Assembly (NCBI RefSeq): GCF_016698645.1
Contig: NZ_CP068047.1
Span: 1,957,001 to 2,021,000 of the forward strand
Source of the DNA: Devosia oryziradicis
Lineage (GTDB): Bacteria; Pseudomonadota; Alphaproteobacteria; Rhizobiales; Devosiaceae
Direction: 5' to 3'
DNA: 64,000 nt
The notes under the pieces were generated by a model that saw only the letters and a program-made list of their open reading frames with translations, was not told the origin of the DNA and did no database searches. The translations under genes were made by a program, and so were the position numbers. The stretch's first letter is position 1. Each line of letters begins with the position of its first letter. Of this stretch, positions 17,260 to 25,651 are shown in pieces.

Positions 17260-17759
17260 AGGGTGGAGGTGAGTCACACGCACCAGACCCAATACTTATC
17301 CCCCTTCCCAAATCCTCCCGCATACTGCTCCCATCTTCACGGCAGAGCCGGTCATGACGAGTGATGACCGTGGAGACAGCCAGGGATGGGAGGTCGCTCT
17401 CATTGGGCGGGGGGAATTCGGCAGCTACGCTTGCGACACAGCGTGCCTGACCCGGACCCGCGAAAATCCTGGCGTGGTGGCGGGGCAATGGCCTCACTTC
17501 CTTCATCTACCCCTTCGAGGCAGGCGCCTCGCCACCATAGCTCTCTGAGCGCCCACGGCGTCTCACGCGACGAGCTGACCCGACGACCCAACAACCGCAT
17601 CACAGGCGGCGCTTGCGCACGCCCGGCTAAAACACCACGCCCACCCCGCGATCCCGTGTTGAAAAGCGTGATCAAGCTCCCGCATGACGGGGGCATTTGC
17701 TAGACCATTGCTGAGTGCCTGATTCGGCCCGACTCACCGGTTACGGAGCATCCTGACCC
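17260..17759. other. 500-bp gap between flhB and cckA without a recognisable gene
   Basis: Neither strand has a reading frame with convincing protein character; the frames present are Arg/Ser/Pro-rich and start without Shine-Dalgarno sequences. A hairpin CGGTCAT-N8-ATGACCG sits at 17349-17370, 90 bases after flhB. No -35/-10 pair or rho-independent terminator stands out. The stretch might be decayed repeat DNA or a long leader of cckA. Confidence 0.5.
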
Positions 17760-20333
17760 ATGGCATCGACGCCAATAGGCGATGACAATTACCCCGATCC
17801 GCTCGTTGCGGCAGGTCGGGGCAGTGCAGGGCTGTGGCGCGTAGTCGTTCTCGGACTGCTGCTGGTCGCCATCGCCGTCGTCTTCGCGCTGTTCAGCGAC
17901 CGCATTCCGGCCGATGTGATCATGACCTTCATCGGCGTGCTCGCCGTCGTTGGCGTCTTCTGCCTGTTCGGCCTGGCGGCAGGGCTCTTCCGCTTCGCCA
18001 GCGGCGAGGAGCGGCGCACCATCTCCAATGCAGTGGTCGACAGCCTGCCGTTCGGCGCGGTGGTGTCGGACCGCGATGGCAAGATTTCCTATGTCAACGC
18101 CCATTACGGCAGCTTCTCGGGCGCCGTGACCAATGGCGTGCCAGTGGGCGTACCGCGGCTGTTTGCCGGCCAATCAGATGCCAGCGAGGCCATCTATCGG
18201 CTGTCGCGCGCCGCCAAGGACGGGCGAGCGGCAGTGGAGGACATTCGCATCGTCGGTGGCCTCGGCGGTTCGCTAGCCGACAGCGCCAAGCCGTTCTGGT
18301 ACCGCGTCGGCGTGCGCCCGCTGCCGGAATCGGACGAGACCAGCAAGCCGATGGTGATCTGGTCGGTCGAGGACATCACCCGCGACCGCGACAATAATGA
18401 GAGCGCCTTCCGCGACCTGCAGCGCGCCATCGACTATCTCGATCATTCGCCGGCCGGCTTCTTCTCGGCAGACGCCCATGGCCGCATCCAGTACCTCAAC
18501 TCCACCCTGACCGACTGGCTGGGCTACGACCTGGCCGAGTTCAATTCCGGCCACCTGCGGCTGTCCGACCTGGTGCGCGGCGATGGCGCGACGCTCTTGA
18601 TGCGCGGCCGTGGCGACGGCGAAATTCGCACCGAGATCATCGATATCGACCTGGTCCGCCGCAACGGCACCAGCTTCCCGGTCCGCCTGATGCATCGGGC
18701 CGCGCGCCTGGCCGATGGCGAATTGGGCGAGACGCGCACCCTGGTGCTCGACAAGTCCAAGGCGCCCGACACCGAAGAAGAGCTGCGCGCCGCCGAAGTG
18801 CGGTTCTCGCGCTTCTTCAACGACACGCCGTTCGCCATTGCCACGCTCGATGGGGAAGGGCGGATCATCCGTACCAATGCCCCGTTCGGGCGCATCTTTC
18901 GCTGGTCGGGCGAGGAGAAGAGCCTCGAACAGCAGCCGCTCAGCGAGCTTATCGGCGAGGGCAGCCGCGAGAAGTTCGCGCGCGCCCTGGCCGATGCCGC
19001 TGCGCATCGGTCCGAGATCGAGCCGGTCGATGCCCTGCTCAGCGTCGAGGGCGATCATGCGGTGCGGCTCTACCTGTCGTCGTCGGAAATGAGCGCCGGC
19101 TCGCCCGAGCAGGTCAATGTCTATGCCCTCGACATGACCGACCAGCGCAAGCTCGAGGCGCAGTTCGCGCAGAGCCAGAAGATGCAGGCGGTCGGCCAGC
19201 TCGCCGGCGGCGTGGCGCATGATTTCAACAACCTGCTGACTGCCATTATCGGCTTCTCTGACTTGCTGCTGCTCAAGCACAAGCCGGGCGACCCTTCGTT
19301 CGGCGAGCTGATGCAGATCAAGCAGAATGCCAATCGTGCTGCCGGCCTCACCCGCCAGTTGCTCGCCTTCTCGCGCCGCCAGACCTTGCGCCCGCAGGTG
19401 CTCGAGCTGCCGTTGATCGTTGACGACCTGACCGTGCTGCTCAAGCGCATGATCGGCGAGAAGAACACGCTCGCCGTCGAGCATGGCCGCAATATCTGGC
19501 CGGTACGCGCCGACGTGGTGCAACTCGAACAGGTCATCATCAACCTGGTCGTCAATGCCCGTGACGCGATGCCCAATGGCGGCTCCATCACCATCCGCAC
19601 CGCCAATGTCGAGCGCTCCGAGGCGGAGCGCATGAACTTCGAGGGTCTGGCTCCGGCGGACTATGTCCTGATCGATGTCGAAGACACCGGCACCGGTATG
19701 AGCCCGGAAATCCTGCAGAAGATTTTCGAGCCCTTCTTCACTACCAAGGAACTTGGCAAGGGCACGGGCCTGGGACTTTCCACGGTCTATGGCATCGTCA
19801 AGCAGACCGAGGGCTATATCTATCCCGTCTCGACGGTTGGCGTGGGAACGACGTTCAAGATTTTCCTGCCGCGCCATGTCGCCAGCGCGTCCGAGCAGGC
19901 GGCGAAGGTAGCGGCCGCTGCGGCGCCGGTGCGCGACCTCACCGGTCATGAGCGCATCCTCCTGGTCGATGACGAGGAAAGCGTTCGCGCTTTCTCGGCC
20001 AAGGCGCTGCGCGCCACCGGCTACGAGGTGTTCGAAGCCGATGGCGGCGAAGAGGCGCTCGAGGTTCTCGAAGACGAGGACTTCAAGATCGACCTGATGA
20101 TTTCGGACGTCGCCATGCCGGAAATGGATGGACCGACGCTACTCAGGCATGTCCGCGAAACCATGCCCAATCTCAAGGTCATCTTCGTGTCGGGCTATGC
20201 CGAGGAAAGCGTCCGCCGTGACATCGAGGACGACCAGAGCGTCGAATTCCTGCCCAAGCCCTATTCGCTCGACCAGATCAACACCAAGGTCAAGGAAGTG
20301 CTGCAGAAGGTGGGCAAGAGCGACGCCAATTGA
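17760..20333 (+). CDS. cckA: Cell-cycle hybrid histidine kinase CckA
   Basis: 857-residue membrane-bound hybrid kinase that feeds phosphate through ChpT to CtrA and CpdR in Alphaproteobacteria. Two N-terminal membrane helices (about 27-45 and 50-75) precede PAS-type regions (about 95-200, 215-330 and 345-465), the dimerisation/phosphoacceptor box [20 protein letters not shown] with His487, an HATPase domain ([33 protein letters not shown]), and a receiver domain with acidic pocket Asp737-Asp738 and phosphoacceptor Asp783 ([10 protein letters not shown]). The ATG at 17760 has a weak GGAG 14 bases upstream. Its presence beside flagellar genes that carry CtrA boxes fits the known circuit. Confidence 0.93.
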   Translation: MASTPIGDDNYPDPLVAAGRGSAGLWRVVVLGLLLVAIAVVFALFSDRIPADVIMTFIGVLAVVGVFCLFGLAAGLFRFASGEERRTISNAVVDSLPFGAVVSDRDGKISYVNAHYGSFSGAVTNGVPVGVPRLFAGQSDASEAIYRLSRAAKDGRAAVEDIRIVGGLGGSLADSAKPFWYRVGVRPLPESDETSKPMVIWSVEDITRDRDNNESAFRDLQRAIDYLDHSPAGFFSADAHGRIQYLNSTLTDWLGYDLAEFNSGHLRLSDLVRGDGATLLMRGRGDGEIRTEIIDIDLVRRNGTSFPVRLMHRAARLADGELGETRTLVLDKSKAPDTEEELRAAEVRFSRFFNDTPFAIATLDGEGRIIRTNAPFGRIFRWSGEEKSLEQQPLSELIGEGSREKFARALADAAAHRSEIEPVDALLSVEGDHAVRLYLSSSEMSAGSPEQVNVYALDMTDQRKLEAQFAQSQKMQAVGQLAGGVAHDFNNLLTAIIGFSDLLLLKHKPGDPSFGELMQIKQNANRAAGLTRQLLAFSRRQTLRPQVLELPLIVDDLTVLLKRMIGEKNTLAVEHGRNIWPVRADVVQLEQVIINLVVNARDAMPNGGSITIRTANVERSEAERMNFEGLAPADYVLIDVEDTGTGMSPEILQKIFEPFFTTKELGKGTGLGLSTVYGIVKQTEGYIYPVSTVGVGTTFKIFLPRHVASASEQAAKVAAAAAPVRDLTGHERILLVDDEESVRAFSAKALRATGYEVFEADGGEEALEVLEDEDFKIDLMISDVAMPEMDGPTLLRHVRETMPNLKVIFVSGYAEESVRRDIEDDQSVEFLPKPYSLDQINTKVKEVLQKVGKSDAN

Positions 20334-20725
20334 ACGTCCAGGGGCGCTTCGAGGGACCCGCCGAGCTCAACGTTCTGGGCGAGCCGCTGCAGGCCTGCTC
20401 CAGCGACCCGCTGACCGGCTTCTTCCGCACCGGCTACTGCGCGGCCGGCCCTGACAGTGCGGCGGTGCACCTGGTTTGCATAGAGGCGACGGCCGCATTT
20501 CTTGCCTACTCGAAATCGGTCGGCAACGACCTGTCGACGCCGATGCCGCAATACGCGTTCCCGGGGCTGGTCGCCGGCAACCGCTGGTGCCTGGTCGCGA
20601 TGCGGTGGCTGCAGGCGCACGAGGCCGGCGCGGCGCCACGCGTGTTTCTGCGCTCTACCAACCAGGCCGTACTCGGACTTGTCCCCCTTGAGGTGCTCAA
20701 GGCTTATGCTCTGGATCTGAACTGA
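20330..20725 (+). CDS. DUF2237 family protein
   Basis: 131-residue soluble protein of unknown function, widespread in bacteria. Recognised from NVLGEPLQACSSDPLTGFFR, a GYCAAGPDSAAVHLVC segment and the core YSKSVGNDLSTPMPQYAFPG followed by LVAGNRWCLVAMRW; two cysteines are in the expected conserved places. The start is TTG overlapping the cckA stop (TTGA), so expression is coupled with cckA. Its end overlaps the convergent small gene at 20697 by 29 bases. Confidence 0.85.
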   Translation: MNVQGRFEGPAELNVLGEPLQACSSDPLTGFFRTGYCAAGPDSAAVHLVCIEATAAFLAYSKSVGNDLSTPMPQYAFPGLVAGNRWCLVAMRWLQAHEAGAAPRVFLRSTNQAVLGLVPLEVLKAYALDLN

Positions 20726-20918
20726 GCTGCCGCTGCGTCTGTCGCTTCACCCGGGCGATGAACAGGGTCGCAGCGATGATCAACAGGGCGAACAGAATTG
20801 TCAGGCAGACGCCGACGACAAATGCCGGTTTCAGCTCGCGGCCCGAGGGATAGAGCTGGAAGACCATGATCGCGATGAAGACCAGGCAGGCAATGATCGT
20901 CGGTATCGGATTGCCCAT
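20697..20918 (-). CDS. Small two-helix membrane protein
   Basis: 73 residues with two hydrophobic helices (IPTIIACLVFIAIMVFQLY and AFVVGVCLTILFALLIIAAT) and a basic, polar C-terminus; function unknown. I start it at the ATG 20918, which has GGAGG at the right distance; a longer frame to 20996 has no such site. It is the last gene of the minus-strand run that starts with the ArsR regulator at 21985. Confidence 0.62.
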   Translation of the reverse strand: MGNPIPTIIACLVFIAIMVFQLYPSGRELKPAFVVGVCLTILFALLIIAATLFIARVKRQTQRQLSSDPEHKP

Positions 20919-20943
20919 GCTGCCTCCGTGGTCTTGGCCAGAC

Positions 20944-21129
20944 CTAGTCCTTTCTAGATCGCATAATACGCGCCAGCGCCGCGCCAAGTCCGGCAAGGGC
21001 GACGACGAAGAACGTCCATTGGGTGACCAGCAGGAATGTGCTCGGCGCTTCGGGCGTCGAGAAAATCATGTAGCCCAGCCAGGCGGCGACAAGGCCGCAG
21101 ACCAATGCCGAGATGCGCGGGTCGCTCAT
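20944..21129 (-). CDS. Small two-helix membrane protein
   Basis: 61 residues, two hydrophobic segments (ALVCGLVAAWLGYMIF and LLVTQWTFFVVALAGLGAALA) and a basic tail (RIMRSRKD). Function unknown. AGGAG lies just upstream, inside the end of the SRPBCC gene, whose stop is three bases away. Part of the ArsR-SRPBCC-small membrane protein operon. Confidence 0.62.
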   Translation of the reverse strand: MSDPRISALVCGLVAAWLGYMIFSTPEAPSTFLLVTQWTFFVVALAGLGAALARIMRSRKD

Positions 21130-21132
21130 GGC

Positions 21133-21624
21133 CTACTCCTGCTTCAATTCGGCAAGCACGGTATCGAGCTTCTTGTAGCCAAACTCCATGCCCTCGGCCA
21201 TCGGCGTCTTGAGGGCCCCGTCGCGGGCATCCTTCGACGCGTAGGTAATGGTGTTGACCAGCGTGGTCCGGCCGCTGGTTTCGTCGAAATCCAGCTTCGA
21301 AACCGTTTCGCCGCCGGTCCAGTCGTCATCGAACAGTTCGGCGCTGGCCACATGCGAGACCGGCTCGAACGCGGTCACCACGCCGCCCATGCCCATGACA
21401 TAGCCGTCCGGGGCCTTCCATTCATAGCGGTACCTGCCGCCCACCCTGGCGTCGAATTCGCAGACGGTCATGATCCAGCCCTCGGCGCCGTTGAGCCAAC
21501 GCCGGATCAGTGCCGGCTGGGTGTAGCAGGCAAAGACCAGGTGGCGCGGCGCATCGAAGTGGCGCGTAATGACGATCTGCGTATCGGTGGGCGTCGTTAC
21601 GGTCAGCGGGTCGCCAAAGACCAT
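21133..21624 (-). CDS. SRPBCC (AHSA1-like) domain protein
   Basis: 163-residue START-like ligand-binding-fold protein. Typical parts are IVITRHFDAPRHLVFACYTQPALIRRWL near the start, the middle GGRYRYEWKAPDG, and a C-terminal helix (MAEGMEFGYKKLDTVLAEL). Such proteins commonly follow an ArsR gene, as here, and often act on hydrophobic ligands of unknown identity. Ten bases separate it from the ArsR stop. Confidence 0.86.
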   Translation of the reverse strand: MVFGDPLTVTTPTDTQIVITRHFDAPRHLVFACYTQPALIRRWLNGAEGWIMTVCEFDARVGGRYRYEWKAPDGYVMGMGGVVTAFEPVSHVASAELFDDDWTGGETVSKLDFDETSGRTTLVNTITYASKDARDGALKTPMAEGMEFGYKKLDTVLAELKQE

Positions 21625-21634
21625 GTCGATCTCC

Positions 21635-21985
21635 TCAATTCTTGCCAGCCGCGGCCTCGAGGCTTTTCAACTCGTCGAGCAGGGCGTCGAGCTGGCCGAA
21701 CTGCTTTTCCCAGAACTTCCGGTATTCGATGAGCCAGCCAGTTGCCTCCGCCAGCGGCGCTGCCTCCAGCTTGCAGGGGCGGCGTTGCGCATCCCGGCCG
21801 CGCGAAATGAGCCCGGCATTTTCGAGCACCTTGAGGTGCTTGGAAATGGCCGGCTGGCTCATTTCGAAGGGTTCGGCGAGTTCCATGACCGAGGCTTCTC
21901 CTCGCGCCAGGCGCGCCAGGATCGCGCGCCGCGTCGGGTCCGCAAGAGCCTGGAAGGTGGCATCGAGCTGTTCGGAGGTCGGCAT
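21635..21985 (-). CDS. ArsR-family transcriptional repressor
   Basis: 116-residue winged-helix regulator: LDATFQALADPTRRAILARLARGEASVMELAEPFEMSQPAISKHLKVLENAGLI is the classical ArsR segment. No metal-binding cysteine pair in the recognition helix is visible, so a non-metal ligand or a simple repressor role is likely. It leads an operon with the SRPBCC gene and two small membrane proteins. A symmetrical operator candidate lies directly in front (21991-22022). Confidence 0.88.
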   Translation of the reverse strand: MPTSEQLDATFQALADPTRRAILARLARGEASVMELAEPFEMSQPAISKHLKVLENAGLISRGRDAQRRPCKLEAAPLAEATGWLIEYRKFWEKQFGQLDALLDELKSLEAAAGKN

Positions 21986-21990
21986 AGGAA

Positions 21991-22022
21991 ATAACTTTCG
22001 GGTTCTAGAACCGTTGAGTTAT
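21991..22022. promoter_or_regulatory. Operator dyad upstream of ArsR gene
   Basis: The perfect palindrome GGTTCTAGAACC (22001-22012) is nested in a wider dyad, ATAAC on one side and GTTAT on the other (21991-21995 and 22018-22022), with exactly the same centre. It begins six bases upstream of the ArsR start codon. This is the expected place for an autoregulatory ArsR-type operator. Confidence 0.6.
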
Positions 22023-22045
22023 GTAACGCCTTTGCGGTGCGACCG

Positions 22046-23065
22046 TCAAGCGGTGCCGCCGGGTATAGGCGTGCCCGGTGCCAAGAGACCCTTGGCCGCC
22101 AGCGTGGTCCAAAGCTCGCCGGGCACCTTGGCGTCCCACCAGCCGAGAATGCCGTCGAGCTCCTGGGGCGAACGCGGCCCCGGCAGGACGTTGCAGACCG
22201 CAGGATGGGTCAGCGGAAATTGCAGCGCCGCTGCGGGCAGGGGCACGCCGAATTCCCGGCACACGGCTTCGATGGCCCGGACCTTGGCGACGACGTCGTC
22301 CGGCGCCTTGGCATAGTTGAACTTGTCGCCACCGACCAGAATGCCCGAATTGAATGGCCCGCCGACCACCACGGAGGAACCGCGCTGAACGCAGGTGGTC
22401 ATGAAAGGATCGAGCGAAGTCTGTTCCAGCAGGGTATAGCGACCAGCCAGGAGGAAAACGTCCCAATCCCCCAGTTGGAAAGCGTCCATGAGCACTTCCC
22501 ACTCGTTGACACCCAGGCCGATGGCCTTGACCACGCCGGCGTCGCGCAGTTCGCGCAGCGCCTTGTAGCCGCCACCCGCCAGCTGTGCCCAGAGCGGCTT
22601 GTTGCCCTCGACGCCATGGGTCGCGACGCCGATGTCGTGGACATAGAGAATGTCGATCTTCTCGAGCCCGAGCCGCTGCTGGCTGTCCTCGAACGAGCGC
22701 ATGACGGCATCGTACGAATAGTCGTAGAGCTGGTTGAAGGGCAGGGGATCGACCCAGTTGCCCTTGTCCTGCTCGGCGGCGCTCACAGGCTTGAGCAGGC
22801 GTCCGACCTTGCTCGACAGCACCACGTCCTCGCGGCGCTCGCGCAAGACGTCACCCATCAGGTGCTCGGAGCGGCCCAGGCCATATTGCGGGGCGGTATC
22901 GACGTAGTTTATCCCCACGTCCAGCGCATGGGATACCGTGGCGCGGGCCTGCTCGGCGGGAACGGCGGAGAAGATACCAGCAAGGGAGGCGCCCCCCAGG
23001 CCCAGCGTGGTCACCTGCAGGTCGGTGCGTCCAACCCGTCGCTTTTCGAATGTGCGAGCAGTCAT
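22046..23065 (-). CDS. Aldo/keto reductase, D-threo-aldose (L-fucose) dehydrogenase type
   Basis: 339-residue NAD(P)-dependent oxidoreductase with a TIM-barrel fold. Motifs: VGRTDLQVTTLGLGGASLAG, GINYVDTAPQYGLGRSEHLMGD with the catalytic tyrosine in DTAPQY, VLSSKVGR, and the IDILYVHDIG segment. The subfamily oxidises sugars such as L-fucose or D-arabinose to lactones, or pyridoxal. Its neighbour upstream in transcription (23122-24117) is a GguC/AraD1-type enzyme, which favours sugar-acid catabolism. The Shine-Dalgarno GGAGGG is inside a hairpin. Confidence 0.85.
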   Translation of the reverse strand: MTARTFEKRRVGRTDLQVTTLGLGGASLAGIFSAVPAEQARATVSHALDVGINYVDTAPQYGLGRSEHLMGDVLRERREDVVLSSKVGRLLKPVSAAEQDKGNWVDPLPFNQLYDYSYDAVMRSFEDSQQRLGLEKIDILYVHDIGVATHGVEGNKPLWAQLAGGGYKALRELRDAGVVKAIGLGVNEWEVLMDAFQLGDWDVFLLAGRYTLLEQTSLDPFMTTCVQRGSSVVVGGPFNSGILVGGDKFNYAKAPDDVVAKVRAIEAVCREFGVPLPAAALQFPLTHPAVCNVLPGPRSPQELDGILGWWDAKVPGELWTTLAAKGLLAPGTPIPGGTA

Positions 23066-23068
23066 GTC

Positions 23069-23091
23069 ATCCCTCCAAACGGCGGAGGGAT
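23069..23091 (-). promoter_or_regulatory. Hairpin covering the Shine-Dalgarno of the aldo/keto reductase gene
   Basis: ATCCCTCC-N7-GGAGGGAT is a perfect 8-bp inverted repeat. On the minus strand one arm contains GGAGGG, five bases from the ATG at 23065, so the ribosome-binding site is paired in the folded RNA. It may limit translation, or act as a weak barrier between the two genes. Confidence 0.5.
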
Positions 23092-23121
23092 AACTGACAT
23101 GTTAGGTGGTTTGCGGCAAGA

Positions 23122-24117
23122 TCAATAGAGGTTGCCTACGATCACCGGATGCTCGGTTTCGGTGCGGACAGGGTTGCGCAGGGGGGCGCCGAACTGGGCT
23201 TCTTCGATCTCGAAGATGTCGTTCGGCTGGGTCTTGATGCCGTCGGCGAAGCTCAGCGTGGCCGTGCCGAACATGTGGACATGCACATCGCCCGGCCGCC
23301 GGAACAGGTCATACTTGAAGTGGTGATATTCGAGATTGGCGATGGTGTGGCTCATATTGTCCTCACCCGACAGGAACGGCTTTTCCCAGAGTACCTTGCC
23401 ATCGCGCCAGATGCGCGATTTGCCCTCGATATGGGCCGGCAGGTCGCCGATGCGCAGTTCGGGGCCGAAGGCGCAGGCGCGCAGCTTGGAGTGGGCAAGG
23501 TAGAGGTAGTTGATGCGCTCGGTCACGTGATCGGAGAACTCGTTGGCCAGGGCAAAACCGAGCCGACGCGGCTGGCCGTTCTGGTCGATCAGGTAGACGC
23601 CGGCGATCTCAGGTTCTTCGCCGGCGTCGAGCGCAAAGCCCGGGGACGGGATGGGGTGGCCCGGGTTGACGACCGAGTAGCCGTTGCCCTTGTAGAACCA
23701 TTCCGGCTGCACGCCCTTGAGGCCATCGGCGGGCTTGCCGCCTTCAAGGCCCATGCGGAACATCTTCATGGTGTCCGTGAGACCGGTTTCGGCTGCGCCG
23801 CTATTGGCAGTGTGCATGGCGTCGCGCGTTGCCGCCGAGCCAAGATGGGTGAGGCCGGTGCCGGTGAGGTAGAGATGGGCCGGATCGGGATGATCGATCG
23901 GCGCCAGCATGCGGCCCTCGGCGAGGATGGCCTCACGATCAAGAGTGGCGCCCAGGCCCTGATCGGCAACCAGGGCACCCAGGCCACCTTGGCGGGAAAG
24001 CGCGGCCATGGCCAGCTCGTAGACGCTGGTGGCACCGTTGACGACACGGGTTACCCCATTGTCGACGGCGCCGACGGCGCGTGCGCCATTGTGGTCGAAA
24101 AACTGGATCAGGTTCAT
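23122..24117 (-). CDS. GguC / AraD1 family protein (FAH fold)
   Basis: 331-residue protein of the fumarylacetoacetate-hydrolase superfamily, GguC/AraD1 branch. The N-terminus MNLIQFFDHNGARAVGAV and ATSVYELAMAAL, the central YLTGTGLTHLGSAATRDAMH, the EPEIAGVYLIDQNGQPRRLGFALANEFSDH region with acidic metal ligands, and the late MFGTATLSF are typical. Members are 2-keto-3-deoxy-sugar-acid dehydratases or are linked to sugar transport operons. With the adjacent aldose dehydrogenase, a part in L-arabinose, L-fucose or galactose breakdown is likely. No regulator or transporter for it is adjacent. Confidence 0.83.
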   Translation of the reverse strand: MNLIQFFDHNGARAVGAVDNGVTRVVNGATSVYELAMAALSRQGGLGALVADQGLGATLDREAILAEGRMLAPIDHPDPAHLYLTGTGLTHLGSAATRDAMHTANSGAAETGLTDTMKMFRMGLEGGKPADGLKGVQPEWFYKGNGYSVVNPGHPIPSPGFALDAGEEPEIAGVYLIDQNGQPRRLGFALANEFSDHVTERINYLYLAHSKLRACAFGPELRIGDLPAHIEGKSRIWRDGKVLWEKPFLSGEDNMSHTIANLEYHHFKYDLFRRPGDVHVHMFGTATLSFADGIKTQPNDIFEIEEAQFGAPLRNPVRTETEHPVIVGNLY

Positions 24118-24404
24118 GGCGCGGCTCCTGCGCTGGGCCCGTTGGGCGCGTTTGCAGGCATAAAGCGCAATAGGGGTCAGCGAGGCAAGTCAAAAATCAT
24201 ACTTATTGAACGCCTGCCCGTCGGCGGGGCTACTGACACACTCTGTCGTAGCGATGCGCGATTCTCCGGCATGCCTCGATGTTCTCATTTTGTCTTGACA
24301 GAAACGGAACAAGATGAGAACAAATGAGGCACATTCAATGCATGGCCACATCAGGTGTCGGCGCGTTGCGCAGCCTCCCGGAGCGTGGAATAAGGAGAGA
24401 CCAA
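24118..24404. promoter_or_regulatory. Divergent GguC / recA promoter region
   Basis: 287 bp between the two starts without a gene. The recA side contains TTGACA at 24295-24300 as a candidate -35 element, the SOS box a few bases later, and a roughly 80-base leader before the recA ATG. No clear TATAAT-like -10 is visible at the ideal distance. Confidence 0.6.
24307..24321 (+). promoter_or_regulatory. Alphaproteobacterial SOS (LexA) box of recA
   Basis: GAACAAGATGAGAAC is a perfect GAAC-N7-GAAC direct repeat, the LexA operator of Alphaproteobacteria. It lies directly after the TTGACA candidate -35 (24295-24300), where bound LexA would block RNA polymerase, and 84 bases before the recA ATG. Confidence 0.85.
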
Positions 24405-25478
24405 ATGGCGAATGCCCCGCTTCGTGTAGTTGAAGGTGGTTCGATGGATAAGGACAAGGCTCTTGCTGCCGCGCTAGGACAGATCGAGCGGAATTTCGGC
24501 AAGGGTTCGATCATGCGCCTTGGCGAGGCTTCGGCCATCGAGGTCGAATCGATCTCGACCGGCTCGCTGGGCCTCGATATCGCGCTGGGCATTGGCGGCC
24601 TGCCCAAGGGCCGTATCGTCGAAATCTTCGGGCCGGAAAGCTCGGGCAAGACCACGCTGGCGCTGCATGTCATCGCCGAGGCCCAGAAGGCTGGCGGTAT
24701 CTGTGCCTTTGTCGACGCAGAGCATGCGCTCGATCCGGTCTATGCCCGCAAGCTCGGCGTCAATGTGGATGACCTGCTGATCTCGCAGCCCGATGCCGGC
24801 GAACAGGCCCTCGAAATCACCGATACGCTGGTCCGTTCCGGCGCCATCGACGTGCTGGTGGTCGATTCGGTTGCGGCGCTCACGCCGCGGGCTGAACTCG
24901 AAGGCGAAATGGGCGATGCCTTGCCGGGTCTCCAGGCCCGGCTGATGAGCCAGGCCATGCGCAAGCTCACCTCGTCCATCTCCAAGTCGAAGTGCCTCGT
25001 CATCTTCATCAACCAGATCCGCATGAAGATCGGCGTGATGTATGGCTCGCCCGAAACTACCACCGGCGGCAATGCGCTCAAGTTCTATGCTTCGGTGCGC
25101 CTCGACATCCGCCGCATTGGCGCGCTCAAGGATCGCGAGGAGATCGTGGGCAACCAGACCCGTGTGAAGGTGGTCAAGAACAAGCTGGCCCCGCCCTTCC
25201 GTCAGGTCGAGTTCGACATCATGTATGGCGAAGGCATTTCCAAGACCGGCGAGCTGCTCGATCTGGGTGTCAAATCCGGCATCATCGAGAAGTCCGGCGC
25301 CTGGTTCTCGTGGGATAGCCAGCGCCTGGGGCAGGGCCGTGAGAATTCGCGGCAGTTCCTCAAGGACAACCCGGCGATTGCCAGCACGATCGAGCAGGGT
25401 GTGCGCGAAAGCTCGGGCCTGCTTGGCGAAGTGCTGCTGGTAGCCGGCGGCGACGACGACACCGGCGACGACGACTGA
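24405..25478 (+). CDS. recA: DNA recombinase RecA
   Basis: Strand-exchange recombinase and LexA coprotease. 357 residues with the [27 protein letters not shown] start, Walker A GPESSGKT at 76-83, the [18 protein letters not shown] loop L1 region, [21 protein letters not shown] loop L2 region, and an acidic C-terminal tail ([10 protein letters not shown]). AAGGAGA before the ATG at 24405 fixes the start. It has an SOS box in front and a rho-independent terminator behind; alaS follows. Confidence 0.98.
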   Translation: MANAPLRVVEGGSMDKDKALAAALGQIERNFGKGSIMRLGEASAIEVESISTGSLGLDIALGIGGLPKGRIVEIFGPESSGKTTLALHVIAEAQKAGGICAFVDAEHALDPVYARKLGVNVDDLLISQPDAGEQALEITDTLVRSGAIDVLVVDSVAALTPRAELEGEMGDALPGLQARLMSQAMRKLTSSISKSKCLVIFINQIRMKIGVMYGSPETTTGGNALKFYASVRLDIRRIGALKDREEIVGNQTRVKVVKNKLAPPFRQVEFDIMYGEGISKTGELLDLGVKSGIIEKSGAWFSWDSQRLGQGRENSRQFLKDNPAIASTIEQGVRESSGLLGEVLLVAGGDDDTGDDD

Positions 25479-25503
25479 GATCATTCTTCCCATGCAGGGA
25501 TTT

Positions 25504-25536
25504 GAGGGGCACTGCGCAAGCGGTGCCTCTTTTCTT
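25504..25536 (+). terminator. Rho-independent terminator of recA
   Basis: GAGGGGCACTGC and GCGGTGCCTC pair around a GCAA loop, followed by TTTTCTTT. It starts 26 bases after the recA stop and is in the right orientation to end recA transcription. Confidence 0.8.
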
Positions 25537-25555
25537 TGGCTACGGTCGCTTTGCC

Positions 25556-25578
25556 GCCGCAATGCTGGACATTGCGGC
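25556..25578 (+). promoter_or_regulatory. Hairpin in the alaS leader
   Basis: GCCGCAATG-CTGGA-CATTGCGGC, a perfect 9-bp stem with a 5-base loop, lies 20 bases after the recA terminator and 74 bases before alaS. There is no T-run behind it, so it is not a terminator by itself. It may be an mRNA 5' structure or an operator dyad for alaS. Confidence 0.4.
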
Positions 25579-25651
25579 AAGCGGCACGATAGAAAGCCAG
25601 CCGAACTCGTCTACGGCGCCCGGCGCCAATTTCCGTAATGAAAGCCTCTAG

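Noticed and set aside
17400..17696. 98-codon open frame on the minus strand
   Set aside because: Arg/Gly/Pro-rich composition with no Shine-Dalgarno and no hydrophobic or helical pattern, in repeat-like DNA.
24324..24404. Longer RecA start at 24324
   Set aside because: It would begin just behind the SOS box and add 27 residues not found in RecA; AAGGAGA at 24391-24398 supports ATG 24405.
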